Source of the DNA: Chionis minor
Taxonomy: Eukaryota > Chordata > Aves > Charadriiformes > Chionididae
Direction: 5' to 3'
Assembly: GCA_013398295.1 (NCBI GenBank)
Contig: VZSF01017903.1
Location: forward strand, 210,399 to 274,398
DNA length: 64,000 nt
The notes under the pieces are model-generated. The model saw only the letters and a list, made by a program, of their open reading frames with translations. It did not search any database and was not told where the DNA came from. Positions 35,061 through 45,255 of this stretch are shown here, in pieces. A program made the translations under genes and the position numbers. The stretch's first letter is position 1, and each line of letters starts with the position of its first letter.

Positions 35061-36685
35061 AAAACACCTATGAACTTGGAAAAGTTTGAGTCTGGATGCA
35101 AACGCTAAACCCTGTGACTCAGACCTGTCTTTAATACAAAAAAATATTTACAGTTTGCACGGTCTTAAAATGTAGTAGTTCAGCAAGTATGGTTTGTACA
35201 ATAGATTGAAGGAGCATGAATAAAAGAAGAATCATCCTGTGAATAGAGGTTTAAAATAGATGGTATAAAAATAGCTTGTTACTTAGGAAATTTTCTCATC
35301 CTTAAGTCTTACAAAGAGCCAGAGACTTGATCTTTAGGGTTTTTTTGGTTGTAACTCCCCTTAGGTCAAACCCTGCTCTGATAACTAAGCTGTTCTCTCT
35401 GTTGTACAGATATATATCTGCTCCATACAGCTTTTGGCCCACTAATTCCCTGTAACTAACCTTTGACATTTTCTATGTATTTGTAGTTTTGTCACTTAAA
35501 AAGCATTCTTTCTTCCCCAAACTTCAAGCAACTTATGTTTTTTGGTTTTGGGTTTGGTTTTTTTTTTTTTGAACTTGGATGCGTGAGGAAAGGGCAGGGA
35601 TATGACTGCACACCCGGCCTTTCCTTGCCCTTTGTAACTTATGAACCATTTTCAGCCATGTTTGACACATGGCAAGAAGGCATGAGGTGTCTGCTGGCAG
35701 ACCACCTGCGTGCGGCTCCGTATTTGCTGTGGTCTGTGTTTCCCCTTGCCCAGCTCCCGCAGGAGGTGACAGGATGTTTCATGTGGGTGGTGTGTGGGAA
35801 TAGGTTCTGCTATCTATGGGTCAAATCCCTCAGAAAATGGGGGCGGGCAGTTCTGCTGCTCTGGGGCAACCTCCTCATTTGCCTGGTCTATGTGTCAGCC
35901 TTGGTGGTGAGGTTATCACAGCTCTGGAGAGCTTGTGAATTTGGGGTTTTTTCATTAACTAGGAAGCAGCAAAGCTAAAGAGACTGCGGGTATTGCATGA
36001 ATAGTGGTTCTGCGTCTCACCCCTAGTGACAAGGTTGGATGGGTTTTTGTAAAATACATGCATAAAAAACTCCTGTATAGCAGGTCTCAGCAGCTCCATT
36101 TTTGTATCCTGCCTGAGAGAACAGCCTCCCTCTAACGAGCCATTTCTAACTCTGACTCTTGGTTTGAAATGCTGCTTTGAATAGGACATGAAAGAGATAC
36201 GATAGTGTGTAGGAAGAGGAGGAAATACAGTGGGAGGAGAGAGACAGCAGTGGAGCTGTATTGTCATCCATCTTCATTATTGTTCCAAAAAACCCCCCCC
36301 ATGTGTAGTCACCTGCTCTGATGTCATTTTGTCTGAAGACCTAGAGGTCCCGGCCCTGCTGAGCAAGATTGCCGGGGTAGTTTTTCAGAGGTTTTTTTTC
36401 TCCCCTCCTCTCTCAGCCTGCCTGTGTGTGGTGAATTCTGCTTGGCCAGAAGAGACGGTTGCAAGCTCAGACCGTTAGCCATGGGAAAGGGTAAACATCT
36501 GACAAGTCCCTGAAGCCGTTCAGGTGGCTTTTGGGGCTCTCGGATGAATCCTGAGCCTCAATTCCCCTTCCCCTAGAGAGGCATTTCTTGTGCAGCACAG
36601 CAGTCCCTGCTCCCAGAGCTAACCAATGTTTACAAAGTTAGTGGACTAAGATGCTAAAGACGTCTAAGACCTGTTGTGGGCATTT
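35061..36685. other. Gene-free sequence
   Basis: A G/T-rich tract lies at 35537-35570, typical simple sequence in birds. A 147-codon + frame (35535-35978) starts inside that low-complexity stretch and has no recognisable domain. C8 is at 36293-36300. No gene is supported. Confidence 0.5.
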
Positions 36686-36920
36686 CATCTGTCTGCCCAG
36701 TTGCATATTAATAGAGTGCACTGTAAACCAAGGATCGCAGCTGAAGGGCAGGCGGCTTAGCTCAATTCTTTCAAACTGCTGTGAATGTAATTACACCTAA
36801 CAAATCAGCCTTTGAATGATGCCCACCAAAAACGAAGCACACACAGATTTATTGCCCGGTCTGTGTGTGAGAAAGGCAGAGAATGTGATCTGAAAAGGAG
36901 AGAATAAAAAATTAAAGGAT
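36686..36920. promoter_or_regulatory. Possible conserved non-coding element
   Basis: A repeat-free block with TTGCATATTAATAG (about 36702; octamer/ATTA-like), GTGAATGTAATTACACC (about 36781; a TGTAATTACA homeodomain palindrome) and CCTTTGAATGATG (about 36810; TCF-like CTTTGAA). Such combinations occur in developmental enhancers. No conservation data; inference only. Confidence 0.32.
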
Positions 36921-37549
36921 CCCATACAGTGCAGGCTTCTCTCTAGATGTCTAAATCAGAAAAGAGCAGCACGTTTTTGGTTTTATTTTAAATACATCAT
37001 CAGGTGTTTTGCCTCTCAGAATATGTCATCTCAAACTGGTGGCCACCGAGGAGGTACCCAGCAGGGTGCAGAAAATGGGAAAAGCACGGTGACAGCTCTG
37101 TTACTGTCAGTCATATAGGCTGGTCCTGTGCGGGAGACCAGCTCTGACTGCGTACCTTAAAGTGCAGCACTAAACATATGCGCTTGCCTGCTTCTGACAG
37201 GGGAATAACAGTTGCATCACTGACTCCAAGGATCTGGAGTGATTTATTCTTCCTAAGCATTCCTGATAGGATATTATTATATGTTGGCTTATTTCCAGCA
37301 GCCGGGGTGACATCCAGTATTTTAGCATTATATTCAAAACGCACACACGTATCAGAAAAAGGTTTCTAGCTCAAAAAAAAAAAAAAAGTTTAAAAAAAAA
37401 AAGTGACATGAAAACCTTACACTTTCTGAATGCTATGCACATACTCATCAACCAGGGATAATTAGGCCTGTTGAAGCCAGTGAATACTGAAAACGTACAG
37501 AGGGTTTATTTGTTGCTCTGAAGGGGTGCAATAACAGGTTTGGTTTCTT
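36921..37549. other. Gene-free sequence with two A runs
   Basis: A15 at 37373-37387 and A11 at 37392-37402 are seen directly. The segment at 37190-37345 is repeat-free and could belong to the neighbouring CNE-like cluster. No gene. Confidence 0.5.
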
Positions 37550-37680
37550 TCGCTGTTTGCCTGTCAATCATACTTTTAATTACCTAATTGTTAGATCTGT
37601 TAACAGCCAAGACTGGTTGACAACTTTAGGGTAAAGGGCCTAATAATTTTACTGTCAACAGTACTCCACTTTTTTCAGTA
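37550..37680. promoter_or_regulatory. Possible conserved non-coding element
   Basis: CCTGTCAATCAT at about 37560 contains adjacent TGTCA (Meis/TGIF-like) and TCAATCA (Pbx-like) sites. TTTTAATTACCTAATTG (about 37575) and GGGCCTAATAATTTTACTGTC (split around 37637) add homeodomain cores. The layout is typical of PBX/MEIS/HOX-type enhancers. Function is inferred from motifs alone. Confidence 0.32.
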
Positions 37681-39893
37681 CAAGGAAAGAAAACAAATGC
37701 AGCCTTCAACACAAACAAATGGAAAAAACAGCTCCAAAAGCAGCGTGAAGCGAACGACAGGCGAGCTGTAGCACACTCAAATGATCAAGCTGCTGTAAGT
37801 GCATGAGCATTGTGCATGGAGTGCTCCAGTCTGGGGCTGTTGTTTGCATTCGCCTAAAGTTTGAATCAAACCCTAATTTGCGCTGAGAGTATAGAAAGTT
37901 TGAGAAGTTCAGTTTCCGTTAAAAAGTGAGGACTTTTGTGAAGCGGTTTCTACCTGCCTAAAGCTTTTGTGGGCTGGTTTTATTCCTCCTGATGCTTTTG
38001 ATGGTAGGAAGGACTGAACCTTGACAGCGCGGCGCAAAGTAGGCATGGCTGTCGGGAACAAAATAGATCATGCGTGATCTTCCTGGAAACTGAACTTCAA
38101 ATGACAGTGTCTACACTTCACTATCTGCACAGCTGAAAAACGTCTAGGCTGTGTTAAAGGGAACTGAGAAACTTCTGAGAAGTTCCCCTGGTGCACACGG
38201 AGCTTTCTAGACCAGGGAGTGATTCAGACAAAGAACCTCATTCCAGGAAGAGAAGATAGCTTTAAAGTCATTTATTCTTTCTTTCTTAAAATAATTTCTT
38301 CTTTCATACTCACATCTATACTTTGTGGCTAATACGTTGACGTACTGCTCATGATTTGTTAGCTATTTAGTAATGGGCATGTATTACTGCTGCCTTAGGG
38401 TACGGTAACACGTAGAGGCCAGAATTATGACAGATGCTTCTCTGTAATCAGCTATGTACAAAGATTTTCTAAGGCATAGTCTGACCTAAAGATATCACAC
38501 ACTATTTTAACAACAATTCATTTTTGTGTTTGCTTTTTATCTCTGTCTTCGTTTTGTGGGATAAACCCAGAGATTGCTGCTTTACTGGGAGCCAAATATA
38601 TCTCTAACTGGAATGAAGCATTTGATATTACCAAAGGTTTAGTCGTATCACAGGAGTCACTAGTTCAATTTTCTCCTTTTGGATCAGTGTTTAGGCTATG
38701 GGAGTTTTCATTGCGATGAGGTAATGCTTCTATTTTGTCTTTTATTGATTAACTCTTTTCCCACATTCTTCTGGCAGAGTGCGAAGGTTTGTAAAGCATA
38801 GGAGGCTTTGTCTGGTGTTGTTTAGTTAGCATTACTCTTAGTAAACATAGTTACTTTTACTAATTCCCTGGCAAGCTCTTAAATACCGTTACTACAAAAC
38901 CAACAGCATGAAATACTCTTGTGCAAACTGTATGCCAGCCTGTAACCAGTTTCTTCCTCAAATAATGGCCAATACGAATAATGTCATCTTACCCTAGATT
39001 TTAGCTCAACCATTGTTATAGATTACTGATTATACTATTTGCTCGTAACATACAAAGGAAATCAAAAGGACACTGTCCAAGAGGCAGGCTAGTCACAGCC
39101 TATTTCCTGGCTTGCTTGTGGAGAAGAGGTGTTTAAACCATAATATCTACTTTTAATGGATGTAAAAGTTGCTATTCCAGACACATTTATCACTAAAGGT
39201 TCCGATCCAGAGATCATTAAAACCCATTATTAGACTTTTGTTAATTTAAAGATATTTAGATCAGATCCTAACAGGCAACTTCTGAGCACTTTTACAGGTT
39301 CTGGTGGACTGCAAAAAAAAGTATTTGAAAAACCTTTACATGCTACTGCTGTTGACATCCCCACTGACAAGTCCAATGTCATAATTTCACTGTTTCCAGC
39401 TGGCATTAGATTTTGGAGCAGAATTATGGCTCTATTCCTCAATGTGTTCACTCGTCCTGTAGCATAAGTCAACATAACAGAAGCCAACAGAGACAAACTT
39501 GAAGTATCCTGGTGCAATTTGCTGGGATATATACAAGGAGATATGATTTATTTTTTTATTTTTTTTTTAGTTTTAAACTTGACACAGAGAGACAAGTAAA
39601 TTACTGTGACTTGTGTTAAATGACCCAAAAGTTAATTGTTTCTCATCCTTGCTTTTTTGCTCTTTTCTCAGTGTCTTAAGATGCTTTATACAAATTGCTG
39701 ATGGCTCAGAGGTATTAGCAGAGCAGCAGGTTACTGCTTTAGACCACCACTGTGGGTTGAGTGACTGGTACCAAGGTGTTCCTGGAGAGCCGTGAATCTG
39801 TTGCTTATTTTCCATCACAATAAAGCAAACTTCGGTGGGACCCAGCATAATGACGTGATCCAGCTCACAGATATAGGTAAGGAAAATGTCTCC
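37681..39893. other. Gene-free AT-rich sequence
   Basis: No gene, RNA or clear repeat. Minus frames of 91-95 codons at 39230-39848 have no domain. A T run is near 39561-39569. Confidence 0.5.
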
Positions 39894-39971
39894 TTAGGAA
39901 AGGGATAGGAACGAGGGTGACTGGTTGCTCAAAGCCTGGCAGTTGCCGATGTTCCCAATCGCTCTTTCATT

Positions 39972-40712
39972 TTGTGCTGGATAAAAGTGCTTGTAAAACT
40001 CAGCTGTCTGTTCCTTGATAGACTTGATGTAAATAAACCTATCCAACATGATAGCCAGTGCTCTGTGTATAAATCCAGGGCTTTTCCTCAGTGCCTCCTG
40101 GGACATGCCCTGTGCCCTTCCACCTATGAGTTTGGGAATCAGCTGGGGAGGCTGGGGATTCTCCGTGCAGCATGCCAGGGCACAGGAAGGATGGCTCCTT
40201 GCGAGGCCAGCAGCTCCCAGCAGCCAAGACCCAGATTGCCACTGTGTGATCCCTCTCTTCCGCTTTTCTCCAGCCCTGTCCTGGCCTCTGTTGTTACTCT
40301 GCCAGCAATTCCCATGTTCGGGGTCCATCTGGGTCATTTTGAAAGCTGGACTGAGATGGACTCTCCTACTGGAGTCTCGAGTCCCTGCCTTCTCTGCTGC
40401 AGAAGACTGATTGATTACCGTGGTGTCCTGCTATGGCTTTTCTGTACTTTGTGTTATTACAACGCCAGGCTAAACTCTTTTCATGGAGTCTTTCTGAGTA
40501 CTTCTTTGGGGTGCATGGAGGTGTGCTCAAGTCTTACCTTTCATCTTGCTCTCCGCGGCATGGTGCCTATGTTTTTGACAAGTTTATGTCTGTCTCACCT
40601 TCTGGATTCCTTTTGCTCCAGCCTCTCCTATAGTTGTTCTTCACTATTAGTTCTTCCAGTTTTGATGCATGTTTTCAGCTACTCAGTGCTTTCTGTTCAG
40701 AAGCACTTGTAG
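39972..40712 (+). other. Unexplained 246-codon open frame
   Basis: This is the longest open frame in the window outside a mobile element. It starts at ATG 39972 and runs to 40712. The predicted product is Cys-, Ser- and Leu-rich with several hydrophobic stretches toward the C-terminus (about residues 150-245). It has no motif or domain I recognise. The 147-codon minus frame 39894-40337 and a 120-codon + frame 40048-40410 overlap it, so the region is simply poor in stop codons. No splice-site or start context argues for translation. It may be chance, part of a long non-coding RNA, or a decayed pseudogene. Confidence 0.2.
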
Positions 40713-43149
40713 TTGGGTTTGAGCTGTTTTCTCTCAGTGGTCAGTCTTTGTGTTGGAATCATTTGAATTATTCATCCCATGAATGATCTCGTCTATAGTT
40801 AGTGAATCTTTCATGTCTCTAAAGGTAGACATGGATATGAAGGCTCTAAGCAATGCATTACAAGCATGGATTTCCTTCGCTGGTTCCTGGAGCTGAAATG
40901 TTATTCTCCAGTGTCATTCAGTATTTATCAACTGCATTTTTTCCTCTGTTCACCAATTATTTTAGGTAATTGGACTGTATTGGGGTGTTTTGTTTGTGTT
41001 TCAAGCTAGCAGGACATGGAAGTATTAATTTTAAAACAATTTCCTTCATATTTTTAATAACCATTTGGTGATGGACTGAATTCTTCCCTCCCTCCATGCT
41101 TATACAGGGCTAGAAATTTAGCTCCCCTCTTGTCCCAAGTCCTTTGTTTTGTTCTGTGCTCAGTAATGTTTTTATTGTCTTTCTGTCAGCCATGATCTCT
41201 TCTTTGCTGTTGGTCTCGCTGGACTGAAGCCTTTGTGTACTCTTTGCCAGCTAATAACGTAAGAAGACGCTAGGCTTGCGAAATGTGTTTGGCTTCTTAT
41301 AAAAATAACCTGATTCATGACCTGATTACTAGTTATATCCTGTGTATACGGTTATTTATCTAACTACTAGTCAAGCCAGGAGCAAGCTGACTCCTCCAAA
41401 CTCCTTCCTCCTGTAGGCTATGCTCCTTTCCTCTCCGCTAAAAACAACTGCAGCTAAAACCACTTATCTCTGGAGGTATAACAGTATCTGCTACATCTCC
41501 TCCCTGATACTTCTGTCAAGGTCTGTGATGCGGTTGGGTTGTATGTCTCCAGTAGAGGATTAAATACATGGCGTGGCTGCCCAGAATTGGGAAACCTCCC
41601 AGGAATGTAAAATTAATTAAATGTAAATGGGCTGATCTAGGGAGCAGATGACACAGAAACAGCTTCAGAATAGCAGGGAACTCTAAGGTATGTGACAAGG
41701 AAATCTGGTACTTACCCCAGAAACATTTAATCTTTCTGAGGACCTCACACGGATGTTGAGGGCCGCGGGTTCTTGGCCTCGAGGCCAACCCCTGAAGACA
41801 GATAATCAAATTCTCTGTATTCTCAAGTAAAGAAACCATCCTACACAATACAGACTGAGAAAGAGAGTGGGTTTTTTTGACACAGTCCCGTCTCTGAAAT
41901 AATGCATTTTCAAGACTTTACAGGGGAAGTTGTAGAGCAAAGGGCAGATTTCAGTTGGTTCAGGTTTCTTGCAAGCTGGATATGTTGTATAGTGCTGAAT
42001 TTGGTTTCCTGCATTGTTTCATACTGTTATTGTTTTGATTTTATTATCTGATTTATCCTAACACTCTAAAATCCCAATTTATTGGAATCCCACTGTGCTG
42101 GGGTTTATACAGACAGAGCAAAAAACCAGCTTTACCTGCTGAGTTTGTTTTCTAAGTGCAAACCAGGAGAAGAACATGGACTGCCCTAGAAGCCGTCATG
42201 TCAGACATGTGGCCTGTAACCAGGGGAATTCACTATGCAGAATTTTCATAGACTTTTTGACAAACTTCCAGAGATCCACACATCCTTATCATAACTGTAC
42301 AAAAGTCTAATGAAATCTGGAACTAATAGTACATAAATCTTTCCACTCAAGCCATAAATTAGATAGTCTAGAACTGTAGTATCCTAATAAAGGCTGTATT
42401 CATAGGTTGATTACTCTTTTTTTTTTTTCCTGTCCTCATGGGAGCTGTGTTCAACTCCCCAGCTGATGTGCTCCTAATCTCTGACCGTGCATTCATTACC
42501 ATAAAACTTACTCCATGCACTTTGAGCATGAAATAAAACAGAAATTTAATACCATGCTCACTTTAGATCCCCATTTCAGGTTGTTTATATAAAAAAAAAA
42601 AAAAAAAAAGGTTGGTCTCTTCAGTTTTTCTTTAAGGAAAATTGACAAGCTGCTTTGAAGACTTGCTTTGAGGCTAAGTTATTAGTTTTGCTGTGGTTTT
42701 AAGGAAAAGGTGAAGACAGAAGATGAAATTAGATCAGCAACAGGCTAAAAGTCCTTTCCCAGAACACCTGGAGAGGTTAAATAAACTGCATATGGCCCGC
42801 ATTGAATTTACACATTGTTAAGACTTCTGGGAGTCAGGGAAAAAGTAGGTAGACTGCTAACTTGCCATCTCAAGCAAAAAGCAGCTGGGGGAATGATTAT
42901 TGCAGTTTGAGATAAGCATCATATACAATGAGATATACATCAAGAGCTTAAAACACAGTTCCTTAATTTGGCTAAAATCTCCACAAGTCTAATTATGGTC
43001 CTGCGTGCAAGGTCCTGAAAGCTAACCCACGCGAGGTAAACTTTTTGTTTGGTTTTATTGACGGTGTGGGGAATTTGTTGGGTTTTTTTTTTTTTTTCAG
43101 GCGGGGGGGGAGGGGGTACATTTGTTTGGTTTTTTGCTAAACTACAAAA
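40713..43149. other. Gene-free sequence
   Basis: No gene. A19 at 42591-42609 and T15 followed by G-rich sequence at 43083-43116 are simple tracts. The 110-codon minus frame (41516-41848) lacks any domain. Confidence 0.5.
43083..43116 (+). repeat. T15 tract followed by G runs
   Basis: T15 (43083-43097), then CAGGC, G8 (43103-43110), A, G5 (43112-43116). Seen directly. It lies about 60 bases upstream of the L1-like fragment. The G runs could form a G-quadruplex only with neighbouring Gs, so that is not claimed. Confidence 0.9.
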
Positions 43150-43530
43150 GCCCTGGCTCCCTATGGGCTTGCAACAACATCAGAGTTTGCTGGTGCCCTG
43201 AAATAAATGGCAATCACGGTATGTTTTCACTCAAGTATTCAGGGTATCAAGGTTGGTTCATTGAAGTACCATTTGATGCTATACACTGACAATGTGCTTT
43301 TGTTTGTAACAAACTCTGAAGCCACAATCCTCGCCCTTCTAGTGTTAATCCAAGATCTTGGCTTGCTTTCAGGCTATAGAATTAACTGGGAAAAGTTGGA
43401 ACTGCTTGAGATCTCCCAGCTGTCTTGCACAACGGCTTTTCTTCCAATGCAACTCCTGAAGGCAGTCAGAAGCAATTAAATGTTTGAGGGATGAAATACT
43501 AAGGAATTTTGAAAAACTCACAGAGATGAA
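43150..43530 (+). mobile_element. L1/Tx1-type LINE reverse-transcriptase fragment
   Basis: A + strand fossil of the palm of an L1-clade reverse transcriptase. The 90-codon frame at 43207-43479 reads S-I-Q-G-I-K-V-G (residues 10-17), then L-Y-T-D-N-V-L-L-F-V-T-N (25-36), then L-S-G-Y-R-I-N-W-E-K (about 54-63). In the L1 clade these are I-x-G-I-x-x-G, the Y-A-D-D box with D-(I/V)-L-L-F-L, and S-G-Y-K-I-N-x-x-K-S. The catalytic box is altered to Y-T-D-N (43282-43293), so it is dead. Upstream, F-A-G-A-L-K, then a TAA at 43204, then M-A-I-T-V continues the L1-clade block before I-x-G-I. CR1, by contrast, has F-A-D-D and lacks S-G-Y-x-I-N. Downstream, I-L-R-N-F-E-K-L (about 43496) may extend it. 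Confidence 0.75.
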
Positions 43531-45160
43531 TTTAAAATCCACTGTCCTTCAAATGGCAGAAGACAACAGGTGGTAGCCAGTGATTTATATGTTTCTTCTG
43601 GGAAAAATTAACAGAGTTGCATTTTAGTTTGATATTTTTTGTATGATTTGAGTGGGTTAGTGCTCTCCATATTGTGCTCTGGGGGTGATTTTTTGGACTG
43701 TTTTTGAGAAAGTATGGACTCCCTCCTGCTAAGAATAGTTGCTGAACCTGCAGAGCTTTTACTGTTCTCTTGTCATACATTGGGTCCTTCATTGATCCCA
43801 CCAAACCTGTAACAACAGCCCATGGGAAGGGGGGTCAAAAGACCATTAAAACAGATTCTCACTCTAAAATCCTGGGATCCTCATTTACACAGGGAAGCCT
43901 AAACCGTTCTGGCTAATAGATTGCATGTGACACCCCACAAAACCTCGTTTGAGGGTCATTTATCCATAAAACAGGTTGGTTGCCGGTGTTTATGGCAAGA
44001 ACTGATTGAAGAGAATACCTCTATTTTGGGTTGTGTCTTATAATTCCCAGCTATATAAATATAGGTACATCCAAAACATTTATTGATCTTTGGTCTATAA
44101 ATACATGGTAGGTATGTAGCTCTAAGATTGTCTTGAGTTTGACCATCCTGTGCTTTATTGACAGAAAAGTCATTTTTTACTTCTGTAGATGCTTCTGAGA
44201 CCTATTATAAAGAGTAGGAGTGAGAAGTCTCAGCAAGCAAGCTCATGTTTTTGTGTTGTGTGGCCAGGTTAGCCTTTAAGTATGCATGTCTGACAGCAGG
44301 TTATGTAAATGAGCATATTTTTATGTTGAACTCAAGGCAGTGGAAAGAGGCAGTAAACAGACATGTGGTGGTTCATGTGATATCATTGCATCTGAATACT
44401 AAAAGACATTGAAGAAGCAGCCCATCATAAAGATAGCTATGCAAATAGTATATGGAGAAGAGAAGGCCAGTGAAGTTCATTCAAGAACCTCTACCAGGAC
44501 TGAAGATCTGTTGTGTTAGACACCACACCAACACATAGCCAGGTAGAGTGACTGACCAAAAAGTTTTCACTCTGAAGAGATAAGGGATGCACAAAACTGT
44601 AGCAGAAATAAGCACTCTGAAATACCGCAGCCAAAATGCAAAATCCTACATCTTTGAACAGAGAATGCAGGTCACATTTAAAAGGTGGAGACCATTTCCA
44701 TGAATGCAATGACATGAAAAGGGAATGCAAAGGCATGAAAAGGGGATTGGGGTGATGACAGAAACCCAGGTATTTCTGGGATCCCAAATAAATGTTGACT
44801 CTCAAAATGGCAAATATGATTATTGGCTGTGTAAGAAGTAGGGAGACAACTCCTGAGTTGCTGAGGCTCAGCTTCACAGAGTGTGCAGAAAAAATAGAAA
44901 CAGCATTTAGGAGAGAGCTACCAAAATGATTTGAGGACTCAGAAAGGTCTTTTGATGAGTGAGAGAAGTGAGAGTGATGTTTTGTTACCAGTGCAACAGA
45001 ATGACAGATGAGATGACTACAGCTACTATTTGTGGCTTTAACCCTACTAATAAACTTCTTAAGGACACAACCCTCTGGATGCCCAATCTGGTGCATTTTA
45101 TATGATTAGATGGTGTCTATGCACCAGTGAATCCTTCTTGGACAGTGCTGGAGTGGATTA
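43531..45160. other. Gene-free sequence; unexplained 201-codon minus frame
   Basis: The minus frame 44491-45096 encodes 201 residues rich in Ser, His and Leu with no recognisable domain. On the + strand the same bases are A/G-rich and lack TTA, CTA and TCA in one register, which may be enough to explain it. A short stretch near 44905-44935 (reading G-E-S/R-A-T-K-M-I-like in mixed frames) faintly recalls CR1 but is too weak to annotate. No gene called. Confidence 0.45.
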
Positions 45161-45164
45161 AGTT

Positions 45165-45255
45165 ATGTACTCTTGCACAAGATTTCCTTCTTACATCTCA
45201 TTTTTCAGTTTGATAAGAAGATGCCAATACCTGAGCTTTGCAGGAAGGTTAAATC
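45165..45255 (+). repeat. Possible MIR SINE relic
   Basis: CTCTTGCACAAGATTTCCTT, then CATTTTTCAGTTTGATAAG, then AATACCTGAGCTTTGCAGG and AAGGTTAAAT follow the order of the MIR core and 3' part: CAAGTCACTTC, CAGTTTCC, TAAAATG, then AATACCTACCTTTGCAGGG and GGATTAAAT. The tRNA-like head is not visible. Diverged; recall-based. Confidence 0.48.

Noticed and set aside
43103..43116. G-quadruplex upstream of the L1-like fragment
   Set aside because: Two G runs only; four separated runs are not present.
44893..44960. Possible CR1 phrase (G-R-A-T-K-M-I-like) in mixed frames
   Set aside because: Only a few residues match, and frameshifts must be assumed to read them; nothing upstream or downstream supports a CR1 here.
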